From assembly GCF_034670125.1 (NCBI RefSeq), contig NZ_JAXMOC010000004.1, positions 299,462 through 363,461 on the forward strand: a stretch of 64,000 bases of DNA, written 5' to 3'. Under the pieces are notes generated by a model. It was not told the origin of the DNA. It saw only the letters and a list, made by a program, of their open reading frames with translations, and made no database searches. Positions 7,370 through 17,043 of the stretch are shown here, in pieces. Both the position numbers and the translations under genes were made by a program. The stretch comes from Maricaulis sp034670125 (GTDB taxonomy: Bacteria > Pseudomonadota > Alphaproteobacteria > Caulobacterales > Maricaulaceae). Position 1 is the stretch's first letter; each line of letters begins with the position of its first letter.

Positions 7370-8373
7370 TGAGCGTCGCGCCGCACATTCCGGTGATGCT
7401 GGATGAGGTCCTGCACGCGCTCGAACCGCGCGGCGGGGCCTTGTACATTGACGGGACGTTTGGCGCCGGGGGCTATTCACGCGGCATACTGTCAGCGGCC
7501 GATTGCAAGTTGATCGGCATTGATCGCGACCCGGCCGTCCAGACGACGGCGACCCAGCTGGTCCAGGCGTCTGGCGGGCGGTTTGCCTTTGCCGAAGCGC
7601 CGTTCTCGGCGATGGGCGAGGTGCTGGCCTCGCGCGGTATCGACCAGGTCGACGGCATTGTCCTGGATATCGGCGTGTCCTCGATGCAGATCGACCAGGC
7701 CGAGCGCGGCTTCTCCTTCATGCGCAAGGGTCCGCTGGACATGCGCATGGCGGCGACGGGCCCGACTGCCGCCGATGCCGTGAACCGCCTGAAGGAGGCA
7801 GAGCTCGCCGACATATTTTATGTATACGGCGAGGAGCGCCGTTCGCGCCGGATCGCAAAATTCATCTGCACGGCCCGCACCGAAGCAAAAATCGAGACGA
7901 CGGATCGGCTCGCCGAAATTGTTACCCGCGCAACTGGCGGAAAACATTCGAAAATCCATCCCGCTACGAAGGTCTTCCAGGCGCTGCGCATTTTCGTGAA
8001 TGACGAGTTGGGCGAATTGGCCCGGGCGCTGGAGGCTTCCGAGCGTCTGCTGGCTCCGCTGGGACGGCTTGTCGTGGTTACTTTCCATTCACTGGAAGAC
8101 CGCATGGTCAAGACCTTCCTGCGAAGCCGTGCCGGTCTCGCAGGGGGAGGCGGCTCGCGTTACGAGCCTGCGGTCGAAGCCGGCCCTGAGCCCAGTTTCT
8201 CGTTGCTGACCCGCCGCGCCGTATCGGCCAGCGACGAGGAGGCCGCAGAAAATTCCCGGGCCCGCTCAGCCAAGCTGCGTGCCGCCATCAGAAACGAAGC
8301 GCCGGCCTGGTCCGACAGCCCGTCGCTTCACACGAGTATTGTTCCGCTTGCCCGTCTGGAGGCCGCGCTATGA
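7369..8373 (+). CDS. rsmH: 16S rRNA (cytosine(1402)-N(4))-methyltransferase
   Basis: The protein has 334 residues. It uses S-adenosylmethionine to methylate N4 of C1402 in the 16S rRNA decoding site. The N-terminal motif HIPVMLDEVLHAL, the SAM-binding GTFGAGGYS around residues 28-36, the catalytic-region DIGVSSMQIDQAERGFSF, and the C-terminal VVTFHSLEDRMVK are diagnostic of RsmH/MraW. ATG 7369 is preferred, with GGGAGG at 7357-7362; the codon before it (GTG 7366) could also start. It is coupled to mraZ upstream and overlaps ftsL by 4 bases. Confidence 0.96.
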   Translation: MSVAPHIPVMLDEVLHALEPRGGALYIDGTFGAGGYSRGILSAADCKLIGIDRDPAVQTTATQLVQASGGRFAFAEAPFSAMGEVLASRGIDQVDGIVLDIGVSSMQIDQAERGFSFMRKGPLDMRMAATGPTAADAVNRLKEAELADIFYVYGEERRSRRIAKFICTARTEAKIETTDRLAEIVTRATGGKHSKIHPATKVFQALRIFVNDELGELARALEASERLLAPLGRLVVVTFHSLEDRMVKTFLRSRAGLAGGGGSRYEPAVEAGPEPSFSLLTRRAVSASDEEAAENSRARSAKLRAAIRNEAPAWSDSPSLHTSIVPLARLEAAL

Positions 8374-8753
8374 TCCGCACGCTCAATGCGATTGCGTTCG
8401 TCGTTGCCGCAGCTCTGGCGGTCGCGCTCTACATCGCCAAGGCCGAGGCGAAGAGCTCGCAGGAACGCCTTGAAGACATCCAGGCCCAGCTCGTCGAGGA
8501 GCGCCGTCAGATCAATGTTCTCAATGTCGAGATCGCCCATCTGGAAGATCCGGAGCGCCTGCGCGCCCTGGCCCGGCGCTATCTCGGCTTCGAACCGCTG
8601 GACCCGTCGCGGGAGGTGGCCTTGAGCGATCTGCCGCTGCTGTCCGACCCGCGTCCCGCCGAGAACGACGTCCGCCGCGACGGGCAGTTCGTGGCCCAGC
8701 CGGATAGCGCCCTGGCCATGGCCGAGCCGACACAGGCGGGAGGCCCGGACTGA
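8370..8753 (+). CDS. ftsL: Cell division protein FtsL
   Basis: The protein has 127 residues, a bitopic membrane protein with one N-terminal helix (about residues 5-22). A periplasmic coiled coil follows (about 28-60, KSSQERLEDIQAQLVEERRQINVLNVEIAHLEDPERL). FtsL bridges FtsQ/FtsB and the FtsW-FtsI synthase in the divisome. Identification rests on position between rsmH and ftsI, size and the leucine-rich coiled coil ending in the AHLEDPERLRALA segment. The Pro/Asp-rich C-terminal tail is variable in the family. Start overlaps rsmH by ATGA; its stop overlaps the ftsI start by one base (TGATG). Confidence 0.9.
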   Translation: MIRTLNAIAFVVAAALAVALYIAKAEAKSSQERLEDIQAQLVEERRQINVLNVEIAHLEDPERLRALARRYLGFEPLDPSREVALSDLPLLSDPRPAENDVRRDGQFVAQPDSALAMAEPTQAGGPD

Positions 8754-10507
8754 TGCGTCTGTGGCCGTTCCGCAAACAGATATCATCGGAAACGCGCACC
8801 CTGGCGCCGCCGCCGCTGGCCGAGGCCGCGCCGGCCGACATGTCCCGGCTGCTGCGTATTGAAAGTGATGAAACCCGCGCGATGGATGCCTCGCGCGGGC
8901 GTTTGCGTGTGATGGGCCTGTCTCTGGCGCTGGGATTTGCCATCCTTGCCGGCCGCGCGATCGAGGTCGCCATTACCGGTCCGGCCGATGCTGTGCCGAC
9001 CCGGCCGGTCGCGGAGGCGCACAATCGCGGTGACCTGTTTGACCGCACCGGCCAGGTGCTGGCCACGACCCTGGAAACCCATTCGCTCTATGCCGACCCG
9101 GCTTTGGTCTGGGATGCAGCGGAAACCGCTGAAATGCTCGCCACCGTCCTGCCGGAGGTGGATGTCGTGGCGCTTACGGAGAGTCTTGGGTCGCGCCGCC
9201 GCTTTGTCTGGGTTCGTCGCAATCTGACTCCGCGCCAGCGTCAGGCGGTCTTTGCGCTGGGCCTGCCGGGTCTGGAGTTCCGTACCGAACCTCGCCGCGT
9301 CTATCCGCGCGGGCGGTTGGCCTCTCATGTTGTGGGCTATACCAATCGCGACATGGACGGTCTGGCCGGTGCCGAGCGGGCCTTTGACGGAGCGCTGATG
9401 TCCGGCGATGGTCGCCCTGTTGCCCTGTCCATCGACATGGCCGTGCAATTCCATGTCGATGAAGTCCTGCGTGCGACGATGACCGAGTATCGGGCCCTGG
9501 CTGCGACCGGGATCGTGATGAATGTCCGCACCGGTGAAATCCTCGGCATGGTGTCGTTGCCCGATTTTGACCCCAACCGCCCCTCCGATGCCAGCCCCGG
9601 CGAGCGCCTCAACCGGGCGGCCCAGTCGGTTTACGAGATGGGCTCGACCTTCAAGGCCTTTACCGTCGCCGTGGCCCTCGAAGAGGAGACGGCAACGCTG
9701 GAGAGCCGCTACGACGCACGCGCGCCGCTCGCGGTCGGCGGTTACCGGATCTCCGACTATCATGGTGAGGAGCGCTGGCTGAGTGTACCGGAGATCTTTA
9801 CCCATTCCTCCAATATCGGCTCCGGTCACATGGCGCTCGAAGTCGGTGCCGAGGCGCAGCGCGGTTTCCTCGGCGATCTGCGTCTGCTCGAACGCGCTCC
9901 GATCGAACTGGCCGAGAGTGCGGACCCCTTGCTGCCGCGCAATTGGGGGCCAACCGAGACGGTCACGATTTCCTATGGGCACGGCATCGCCGTCAGCCCG
10001 ATCGCGACCATCGCCGCCTTCGCCGCGATCGCCAATGATGGCGTCTATGTTCCGCCAACCCTGTTGCCGGTGGCGGCTGACGAAACCATTCTCGGCGAGC
10101 GCGTCATGCGCTCGGATGTGGCCCGCGACGTGCTGGCCCTGATGCGGGAAAATGTGGTCGGCGGCACGGGCGGCAATGCCGAAGCTGTTGGCTATCTGGT
10201 TGCGGGCAAGACGGGTACTGCCGACAAGCCGTCGCGCGGCGGTTATGACACCTCGCGGCTGATTTCCTCATTTTCGGCGGTTTTCCCGGCCAATGATCCG
10301 CAATATGCGATCCTTGTGTTGCTGGATGAACCACAAATGCCCGAGCCGACCTATCTTCGCCCGACCGGTGGCCGGGTCGCGGCCCCGGCGGTGGGCGAGA
10401 TCGTGGCGCGGATCGCGCCCATCCTGGGCGTCGAGCGGTCCAATGAGGACCCGGTCGGACGTGCTGCCATGGTTCGTGCTGCCCTCATGCCGGAGTTGAT
10501 CCCGTGA
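8753..10507 (+). CDS. ftsI: Septal peptidoglycan transpeptidase (penicillin-binding protein 3)
   Basis: The protein has 584 residues and cross-links septal peptidoglycan with FtsW. It has a cytoplasmic tail of about 50 residues, one membrane helix (about 55-72), a pedestal domain, and a transpeptidase domain. Active-site motifs are STFK with nucleophile Ser about residue 298, SSN around 352 (HSSNIGSG), and KTG around 485 (AGKTGTADKP). The N-terminal RGDLFDRTGQVLA motif is typical of class B PBPs. It is the expected target of beta-lactams such as aztreonam. Start ATG overlaps the ftsL stop; its stop overlaps murE by 4 bases. Confidence 0.96.
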   Translation: MRLWPFRKQISSETRTLAPPPLAEAAPADMSRLLRIESDETRAMDASRGRLRVMGLSLALGFAILAGRAIEVAITGPADAVPTRPVAEAHNRGDLFDRTGQVLATTLETHSLYADPALVWDAAETAEMLATVLPEVDVVALTESLGSRRRFVWVRRNLTPRQRQAVFALGLPGLEFRTEPRRVYPRGRLASHVVGYTNRDMDGLAGAERAFDGALMSGDGRPVALSIDMAVQFHVDEVLRATMTEYRALAATGIVMNVRTGEILGMVSLPDFDPNRPSDASPGERLNRAAQSVYEMGSTFKAFTVAVALEEETATLESRYDARAPLAVGGYRISDYHGEERWLSVPEIFTHSSNIGSGHMALEVGAEAQRGFLGDLRLLERAPIELAESADPLLPRNWGPTETVTISYGHGIAVSPIATIAAFAAIANDGVYVPPTLLPVAADETILGERVMRSDVARDVLALMRENVVGGTGGNAEAVGYLVAGKTGTADKPSRGGYDTSRLISSFSAVFPANDPQYAILVLLDEPQMPEPTYLRPTGGRVAAPAVGEIVARIAPILGVERSNEDPVGRAAMVRAALMPELIP

Positions 10508-11955
10508 CTATGAACGACCTGTTGCTCGATGAAGGTCTGGTCCTTGAAGGTGGCGACCTTGTCGTGCGCGGTCTGACTCTGGACAGTCGCAAGGTCGAGC
10601 CGGGCTTTGTTTTCGCCGCGCTGCCAGGCGTGACTGTTCATGGTCGTGACTTCATCCCCAAGGCGCTGGCCGCCGGGGCGTCTGCCATTCTTACCGATCA
10701 GCCAGTCGAGGCGCCGGTCCCGGTGATTGCCGTAGCCGAACCCGCTGCGCTTCTGGCGCGGATGGCGGCGCGTTTCTATCCGCGCCAGCCTGAACACATC
10801 GTCGCCATCACTGGCACCAACGGGAAAAGCTCGACCGTTGAGTTCCTTCGCCAGATCTGGGCTGGAGCCGGTATCGAGGCCGCCTGCCTGGGTACACTCG
10901 GCGTGACGCGCGGCCATTCGGTCGAGGTGACGGGCTATACGACCCCGGACGCGGTCGCGCTGCAGGCCGCACTGGACCGGCTGGCGGGTGAAGGCGTCAC
11001 CCATCTGGGCATGGAAGCGTCCAGCCATGGGCTCAAGCAACACCGCATGGACGGCGTTCGGGTGCAGGTCGGTGCCTTCACCAATCTGACCCAGGATCAT
11101 CTCGATTATCATCCCGACTTTGCCGATTACTTCGCATCCAAATTGAAGCTGTTCACCGAGCGCCTCCCGGCCGATGGCCGGGCCGTGATCAATGTCGACA
11201 GCGAGTGGGGTGGCAAGATGGCCGCTGCCGCCCGCGAGCGCGGGCTGGAAGTTCTCACCATGGGCTGGCGCGGCGCCGATCTGGCGATCCGCGAGATCAC
11301 GCCGCGGGCAGCGAGCCAGAGCGTCGTCTTCTCGTGGAGGGGGCAGGAATACGCCCTCGACATTCCGCTGGTTGGTGAATTCCAGATCCTCAATGCCCTT
11401 GGCGCGGCGGCTATCGCTCTGTCCGACGGCGTTGCTGCGTCCAGCGTGCTGGCCTCTCTCAAGGCATTGACCGGCGTGCCGGGCCGCCTCGAGAAAGTTG
11501 GCGAGACGGCGGCCGGTGCCCCGGTACTGGTCGACTACGCCCATACGCCGGACGGGCTCGACAAGTTGTTGCGGGCGGCACGGCCGCACACCCGCGGGCG
11601 GGTGATTGTGATCTTTGGCTGTGGCGGCGACCGGGATGCCTCCAAGCGCGCCAAGATGGGCGTCATCGCCGCCAATCAGGCCGATCGTGTCATCGTCACC
11701 GACGACAATCCGCGCTCTGAAGATGCTGCCACCATTCGCAAGGCCATCCTCAAAGGGTGCCCCACGGCCGAGGAGATTGCCGACCGGGCCGAGGCAATCC
11801 GGCATGGGGTCACGATGCTCAAGGCCGGGGATTGCCTGTTGATTGCCGGCAAGGGGCACGAAACCGGCCAGATCGTCGGCAATGTCGTGCATCCCTTCGA
11901 TGACCGTGAACAGGGCCGCGCCGCGCTGTCCGCCAAGGAGACCGCCAATGTCTGA
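10504..11955 (+). CDS. murE: UDP-MurNAc-L-Ala-D-Glu:meso-diaminopimelate ligase
   Basis: The protein has 483 residues. It adds the third stem residue to the peptidoglycan precursor using ATP in the cytoplasm. The P-loop is TGTNGKSS around residues 102-109. The DNPR motif in TDDNPRSED (about residues 400-408) predicts meso-diaminopimelate rather than lysine as substrate, as expected for a Gram-negative. The C-terminal GKGHETGQI is also typical. GTG 10504 overlaps the ftsI stop and has GGAG 8 bases upstream; ATG 10510 is an alternative start. Its 3' end overlaps murF by 8 bases. Confidence 0.96.
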   Translation: MTMNDLLLDEGLVLEGGDLVVRGLTLDSRKVEPGFVFAALPGVTVHGRDFIPKALAAGASAILTDQPVEAPVPVIAVAEPAALLARMAARFYPRQPEHIVAITGTNGKSSTVEFLRQIWAGAGIEAACLGTLGVTRGHSVEVTGYTTPDAVALQAALDRLAGEGVTHLGMEASSHGLKQHRMDGVRVQVGAFTNLTQDHLDYHPDFADYFASKLKLFTERLPADGRAVINVDSEWGGKMAAAARERGLEVLTMGWRGADLAIREITPRAASQSVVFSWRGQEYALDIPLVGEFQILNALGAAAIALSDGVAASSVLASLKALTGVPGRLEKVGETAAGAPVLVDYAHTPDGLDKLLRAARPHTRGRVIVIFGCGGDRDASKRAKMGVIAANQADRVIVTDDNPRSEDAATIRKAILKGCPTAEEIADRAEAIRHGVTMLKAGDCLLIAGKGHETGQIVGNVVHPFDDREQGRAALSAKETANV

Positions 11956-13372
11956 GGCAAGCGCGCACCCGCTGTGGACGTCCGGACAGGCCATGGCCGC
12001 GACGGGAGGCATGCTTTTGGGTGAGTCCGGCTGGACAGTCTCGGGCATCTCGATCGATACCCGCACGCTGCAACCTGGCGACCTTTTCGTGGCCTTGCAG
12101 GACGCACGCGACGGGCATGATTTCGTGGCGGCCGCGCTGGAGAAAGGTGCTTCGGCATGCCTCGTTGAGCGCGGTGACACTGGGGTCGAGCCGGCGCTGA
12201 TGGTCAAGGACGCGCTGGAAGGCCTGCGCGCCCTCGGTGCGGCAGCCCGTGACCGGTCCGGCGCGATCCGCGTTGCGGTGACGGGCAGCGTCGGCAAGAC
12301 CAGTGTCAAGGAAGCCATCGCGGCCGTCTTTCGCGCCGCTGGCCCGGCGCACTGGAGCGTCAAATCCTACAATAACCACTGGGGTGTGCCCCTGACCCTG
12401 GCCCGGATGCCACGCGACACCGGGCGCGCCGTATTCGAGCTGGGCATGAACCATGCCGGCGAGATCCGCGACCTGTCCTCCCTGGTCAGACCGCATGTCG
12501 CGCTGATCACGCGGATCGCACCGGCTCATCTGGAGCATCTGGGGACGGTCGAAGCGATTGCCGATGCCAAGTCGGAGATATTCGACGGGCTCGAGCAGGA
12601 CGGGGTGGCGATCTACCCGTCCGATGACCCGTTCGCCGAGCGTATCGCCCGTCATGCCCGGCATTCGTGCGCGGCGTTCCTGCTGGATTTCGGCGCTTCG
12701 GCTTCCGCGGCGATCCGGATCGAGGATTTTGAGACCGGGCTGGATGGGTCGCGCGGTGTGGCCAATGTGCTTGGCGTGCGTGCGCCTTTCCGCCTCGCGG
12801 CCACCGGTGCCCACTGGGCCTGGAATGCCGGCGCGATCTTTGCCGCCGCGGCCGGCGCCGGGCTCGATGCCCGCGACGTCGCTGCCGCGCTGTCAGATGT
12901 AGGTGCCGAGCCAGGCCGCGGCCGCGCCGCCCAGGTTGAGCTGCCGGATGGTGGTCGGTTCACGCTGCTGGACGACGCCTACAACGCCAACCCGGTGTCG
13001 ATGGCCGCCGCCATCGCCGCGCTGGGTGCAGCGGCGCCTGCGCAGGGCGGCCGCCGGATCGCGGTCCTCGGTGACATGCTCGAACTCGGTCCGGACGAGA
13101 ACCATCTGCACGCGGCGCTCGCCGAGAATCTCGCAGCCGCAGGTATCGACGCGGTACTGACCTGTGGTCGTCGCATGAAGCATCTGCATGATGCCTTGCC
13201 CAAGCAGGTTCGCGCAGGCTATGCGCAAGATGCGGTTGGGGGGCTGGAACAGGTCAAGTCACTGGTGCGTTCGGGGGATGTGGTGCTCATCAAGGGCTCC
13301 AATGGTTCCGGCCTCCACAAGATTGCCTCGGTTCTCCTCGACGGTACCGCACTCGGATTGACGGAGGCCTGA
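11948..13372 (+). CDS. murF: UDP-MurNAc-tripeptide:D-alanyl-D-alanine ligase
   Basis: The protein has 474 residues and completes the pentapeptide precursor by adding the D-Ala-D-Ala made by Ddl. The Mur ligase ATP site reads TGSVGKTSVKE near residues 113-123. The central domain has NNHWGVPLTLARMP and ELGMNHAGEI, and the C-terminal domain has DDAYNANPVSM and LGDMLELG. All are MurF hallmarks. ATG 11948 lies inside the end of murE (8-base overlap). A longer in-frame extension back to 11843 would lie entirely within murE and is unlikely. Confidence 0.96.
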   Translation: MSEASAHPLWTSGQAMAATGGMLLGESGWTVSGISIDTRTLQPGDLFVALQDARDGHDFVAAALEKGASACLVERGDTGVEPALMVKDALEGLRALGAAARDRSGAIRVAVTGSVGKTSVKEAIAAVFRAAGPAHWSVKSYNNHWGVPLTLARMPRDTGRAVFELGMNHAGEIRDLSSLVRPHVALITRIAPAHLEHLGTVEAIADAKSEIFDGLEQDGVAIYPSDDPFAERIARHARHSCAAFLLDFGASASAAIRIEDFETGLDGSRGVANVLGVRAPFRLAATGAHWAWNAGAIFAAAAGAGLDARDVAAALSDVGAEPGRGRAAQVELPDGGRFTLLDDAYNANPVSMAAAIAALGAAAPAQGGRRIAVLGDMLELGPDENHLHAALAENLAAAGIDAVLTCGRRMKHLHDALPKQVRAGYAQDAVGGLEQVKSLVRSGDVVLIKGSNGSGLHKIASVLLDGTALGLTEA

Positions 13373-13379
13373 TCCGCCC

Positions 13380-14483
13380 ATGCTCTATTTGTTGTTCGCG
13401 CCGCTGGCTGAAGACCTGCAGCTGGCGAACCTGTTTCGCTACATAACCTTCCGGACGGGCGGCGCCCTGATGACGGCGATGCTGATCGCCTTTGTTTTCG
13501 GCAAGCCGATGATCAGCTGGCTGCGTCGCAAGCAGGGCAAGGGTCAACCGATCCGGGCCGAAGGCATCGAGCGCCATGTTGTCGAGAAGGCGGGGACGCC
13601 GACCATGGGTGGCTTCCTGATCCTGCTGGGCGTTATGGTCGGCACGTTGCTCTGGGCCGATCTGTCCAATCCCTATGTGTGGATTGTCATTTTCGTCACT
13701 GCCGGTTTCGGCGTGATCGGTTTCATCGATGACTATTTGAAGGTCACCAAGCAGACGACGGCCGGTTTCGGTGGACGTTTCAAACTGGTTGGCGAGTTCG
13801 CCATCGCGCTGGTCGCGGTGATCTGGGCGACACATACCGCTCGCGCGCTGGGTGTCGATCCTGGCGTGGAAACCTCCATCGCCGTGCCTTTCTTCAAGGA
13901 CCTGATGATCAATATCGGGCCGCTTTTCCTGGTTTTCGGCTGTATCGTCATCGTCGGATCCGGCAACGCCGTGAACATGACTGACGGGCTGGACGGGCTG
14001 GCCATCGTGCCGGTGATGATCGCCGCCGCAACGTTCGGCGTGATCGCCTATGTCGTCGGCCGGGTCGACTTCGCGGAATATCTGCAGGTCCACTATACCG
14101 CCGGGGCGGGTGAAATCCTGATCTTCTGTGGCGCACTGATCGGGGCCGGCATCGGTTTCCTGTGGTGGAATGCACCGCCGGCCATGGTGTTCATGGGCGA
14201 TACCGGTTCGCTGTCGCTCGGCGGCGCGCTGGGCACAATCGCGGTGGCCATTAAGCACGAGCTGGTTCTGGCCATCGTCGGTGGCCTTTTCGTCCTCGAA
14301 CTGGTCTCCGTCATGGTGCAGGTGGCCAGCTTCAAACTGACCGGCAAGCGGGTCTTCCGCATGGCGCCGATCCACCACCATTTCGAGAAAAAGGGGTGGG
14401 CCGAACCGACCATTGTCATCCGTTTCTGGATTATTGCGGTCATACTTGCACTAATTGGACTCGCTACGCTGAAATTGCGCTAG
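13380..14483 (+). CDS. mraY: Phospho-N-acetylmuramoyl-pentapeptide transferase
   Basis: The protein has 367 residues, an integral membrane enzyme with about ten helices. It transfers phospho-MurNAc-pentapeptide to undecaprenyl phosphate to form lipid I. Conserved sites are GTPTMGG (about residue 76), FIDDYLK (about 117), NMTDGLDGLA (about 200), FMGDTGSLSLGG (about 270), and the HHHFEKKGW loop (about 328). Length matches alphaproteobacterial MraY. It starts 7 bases after murF and is followed by murD after 11 bases. Confidence 0.97.
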   Translation: MLYLLFAPLAEDLQLANLFRYITFRTGGALMTAMLIAFVFGKPMISWLRRKQGKGQPIRAEGIERHVVEKAGTPTMGGFLILLGVMVGTLLWADLSNPYVWIVIFVTAGFGVIGFIDDYLKVTKQTTAGFGGRFKLVGEFAIALVAVIWATHTARALGVDPGVETSIAVPFFKDLMINIGPLFLVFGCIVIVGSGNAVNMTDGLDGLAIVPVMIAAATFGVIAYVVGRVDFAEYLQVHYTAGAGEILIFCGALIGAGIGFLWWNAPPAMVFMGDTGSLSLGGALGTIAVAIKHELVLAIVGGLFVLELVSVMVQVASFKLTGKRVFRMAPIHHHFEKKGWAEPTIVIRFWIIAVILALIGLATLKLR

Positions 14484-14494
14484 GATAGGCCCTC

Positions 14495-15919
14495 ATGATC
14501 CCGATCCACGCATATGAAGGCCGCCGTGTGGCTGTGTTCGGATTGGGGCGCACAGGCATAGCCACGGCAAAGGCCCTCGAGGCAGGCGGCGCAGCAGTTT
14601 CCTGCTGGGACGACGCCGAGCCGTCCCGCGCGCGTGCCGCCGCGGAAGGCCTGACGCTGGATGATCTCAACCGGCGTGACTGGGGCGACATTGCCGCGCT
14701 GGTCCTGTCGCCGGGCATCCCGCTGACTCATCCCAAGCCGCATCACATGGTTGAGCTGGCCCAGGCCGTCGGCGCCCCGATCATCAGCGACATCGAGCTG
14801 TTTGCTCACGCCCTGGCCGGCTTGCCCGAAAAGCGCCGACCCAAGGTGATCGGCATCACCGGCACCAATGGCAAATCGACCACGACGGCATTGATCGGAC
14901 ACATCCTGCGGGCCACCGGCCGCAATGTGGTGGTCGGCGGCAATATCGGCGACGCCATTCTGGCGCAAGCGCCGCCGCGTCCGGGCAGTTATTACGTCCT
15001 CGAGCTGTCCTCCTATCAACTCGATCTGACCCACTCGCTGGCCTGTGACGTTGCGATCCTGTTGAACGTGACGCCCGACCATATTGACCGGCATGGCGAT
15101 TTTGACGGCTATTTCCGCGCCAAGAAGCGCCTGTTCGAGATGCAACAACCCGGCGGCATCGCCATCATCGGCATCGATGACAATCCGACCTCGGCCTATT
15201 TCTCGACCCTGCGCCGCCAGCGCCGCGAGGAAGAGGTCATTCCGATCTCGGCCGGTCGGGTGTTTGCACGCGGCGTCTACGCGCTCGGGGACCGGGTCTA
15301 TGACGCGTTGGACTGTGCCTCCCATCCGGTTGTCGACCTGGCCGGTGTATTGACCCTGCCGGGGCGGCACAATGCCCAGAACGCTGCGGCGGCGCTGGCC
15401 GCGGTGCGCGCCTTGGGGGTTTCCGGCCGCGCGGCGGCCGAGGCGATCGCGAGCTTTGGGGGATTGCCGCACCGCCAGGAGCGCGTGGCGAGTCTGGCTG
15501 GCGTGACCTATATCAATGACTCAAAGGCCACCAATGCCGAGGCCGCCGTTCAGGCTCTGGGCTGTTATGACCGCATCCGCTGGATCGTCGGTGGCCGGGC
15601 CAAGGCGGGAGGGCTGGATGCCGCGAAGCCGCAATTTCACCGGGTCGCCAAGGCCTATCTGATCGGCGAGGCCGCTGACGGTTTCGCCCGTGAACTCGAT
15701 GGTCATCTGCCGGTCGAGCAATGCGGGGACCTGGCTGGCGCCATCGCCGCCGCCACCCGCGACGCCCGGGAGTGCGCAGAGGCCGGGCAGGTCGTGCTGC
15801 TGTCGCCGGCAGCCGCCTCCTTTGACCAGTTCACCAGCTATGAGGCCCGTGGCGACGCCTTCCGCGCCCTGGTCAATGACCGCGTCGCGGCTGACCGCAC
15901 ACCGGAGGGTGTTGCGTGA
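14495..15919 (+). CDS. murD: UDP-MurNAc-L-alanine:D-glutamate ligase
   Basis: The protein has 474 residues. It adds D-glutamate to UDP-MurNAc-L-Ala in the cytoplasm using ATP. The N-terminal Rossmann-like start is VAVFGLGRTGIATAKAL, and the ATP site is GITGTNGKSTTTALI (about residues 125-139). The central segment has ELSSYQLD and NVTPDHIDRHGDFDGY, and the C-terminal domain has YINDSKATNAEA and LLSPAAASFDQF. This set is specific to MurD. A purine-rich AGGATAGG precedes ATG 14495. Its stop overlaps ftsW by 4 bases. Confidence 0.97.
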   Translation: MIPIHAYEGRRVAVFGLGRTGIATAKALEAGGAAVSCWDDAEPSRARAAAEGLTLDDLNRRDWGDIAALVLSPGIPLTHPKPHHMVELAQAVGAPIISDIELFAHALAGLPEKRRPKVIGITGTNGKSTTTALIGHILRATGRNVVVGGNIGDAILAQAPPRPGSYYVLELSSYQLDLTHSLACDVAILLNVTPDHIDRHGDFDGYFRAKKRLFEMQQPGGIAIIGIDDNPTSAYFSTLRRQRREEEVIPISAGRVFARGVYALGDRVYDALDCASHPVVDLAGVLTLPGRHNAQNAAAALAAVRALGVSGRAAAEAIASFGGLPHRQERVASLAGVTYINDSKATNAEAAVQALGCYDRIRWIVGGRAKAGGLDAAKPQFHRVAKAYLIGEAADGFARELDGHLPVEQCGDLAGAIAAATRDARECAEAGQVVLLSPAAASFDQFTSYEARGDAFRALVNDRVAADRTPEGVA

Positions 15920-17043
15920 TACAGAGATTCTCGCGGGCACTGGGCATGTGGTGGCGCGGCATCGACCGGACGCTGCTGTTTGTTGTCCTGGCTCTGGTCG
16001 CAACCGGGCTTGTCCTGTCGATGGCGGCCAGCCCGGCCGCCGCCGAGCGTCTTGGCCTGGATGACCCGTTCTACTTCCTCTACCGGCAAAGCGTGTTCGC
16101 CGGTCTCAGCCTGTTGTCCCTTCTGGGCATTTCGGCCCTGTCTCCCAAGGGCGCACGCCGACTGGCCGTGATCGCCCTGATGGGGGCCTTCATCCTTATG
16201 GCGGCGACACTGTTCGTCGGCCATGAGGTCAAGGGCGCGACCCGCTGGCTGCGATTTGGCCCGTTCTCCTTGCAGCCCTCGGAATTCCTCAAGCCGGCCT
16301 TGCTGGTCACCGCGGCCTGGTTGTTTTCCGAGGAGAAGCGTGGCGCCCCGGTGCCCGGGCGGATCATCGCCTTCGGTCTGTTTGCGGTCGCCATTGCCCT
16401 CTTGATGCTGCAGCCCGATTTCGGCCAATCGGTGCTGCTGACCCTGTGTTTCGGCGGCATTTTCTTCGCCTCCGGCCTGTCCTGGATCTGGGTGGCGGTG
16501 CTGGGCGGCCTGGCGGCGACCGGGTCGACGCTGGCCTATGTCACCTTCCCGCATATTGCCTCACGGGTGGACCGTTTCCTCAATCCGGAGAGCGGCGACA
16601 CCTATCAGATCGACCGCGCCACCGAGGCCATCTCGCGCGGCGGCATTGCCGGGGTCGGGCCGGGCGAGGGCGAGGTGAAGCATCTTCTGCCTGATGCCCA
16701 CACCGATTTCATCTTCTCGGTCGCTGCCGAGGAGTTCGGCCTGATGGCTTCGCTGTCCATCATCGGCCTGTTTGCCATCCTCGTGACACGGGCCTGGATG
16801 CAGGTGATGCGACTGCAGGACGGTTTCGCGCAGTTGGCGGTTGCTGGACTTGCGCTGCAATTCGGACTGCAAAGCCTGGTCAATATCGCCGTAAACTTGA
16901 ACCTCATTCCACCCAAGGGCATGACTTTGCCTTTCGTCTCCTATGGAGGTTCGTCCATGCTTGCCCTTGCGTTTGGCGCCGGCCTCCTGCTGGCCTTCAC
17001 CCGTCGCCGTCCCGGCGCCTACACGCCGCGTTTCTCCGCATGA
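15916..17043 (+). CDS. ftsW: Septal peptidoglycan polymerase FtsW (SEDS family)
   Basis: The protein has 375 residues with about ten membrane helices. It polymerises lipid II into septal glycan strands together with FtsI. Diagnostic stretches are GATRWLRFGPFSLQPSEFLKPALL (residues about 108-131), the large periplasmic loop with DTYQIDRATEAISRGGIAGVGPGEG, the HTDFIFSVAAEEFG motif, and the C-terminal PFVSYGGSSMLAL. Start is GTG 15916, overlapping the murD stop. The stop overlaps the murG start (ATGA). Confidence 0.96.
   Translation: MIQRFSRALGMWWRGIDRTLLFVVLALVATGLVLSMAASPAAAERLGLDDPFYFLYRQSVFAGLSLLSLLGISALSPKGARRLAVIALMGAFILMAATLFVGHEVKGATRWLRFGPFSLQPSEFLKPALLVTAAWLFSEEKRGAPVPGRIIAFGLFAVAIALLMLQPDFGQSVLLTLCFGGIFFASGLSWIWVAVLGGLAATGSTLAYVTFPHIASRVDRFLNPESGDTYQIDRATEAISRGGIAGVGPGEGEVKHLLPDAHTDFIFSVAAEEFGLMASLSIIGLFAILVTRAWMQVMRLQDGFAQLAVAGLALQFGLQSLVNIAVNLNLIPPKGMTLPFVSYGGSSMLALAFGAGLLLAFTRRRPGAYTPRFSA

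Noticed and set aside
10351..12363. 670-codon minus-strand ORF opposite murE/murF
   Set aside because: Long only because high-GC genes rarely contain stop codons on the opposite strand. It has no family motif and conflicts with two certain genes.
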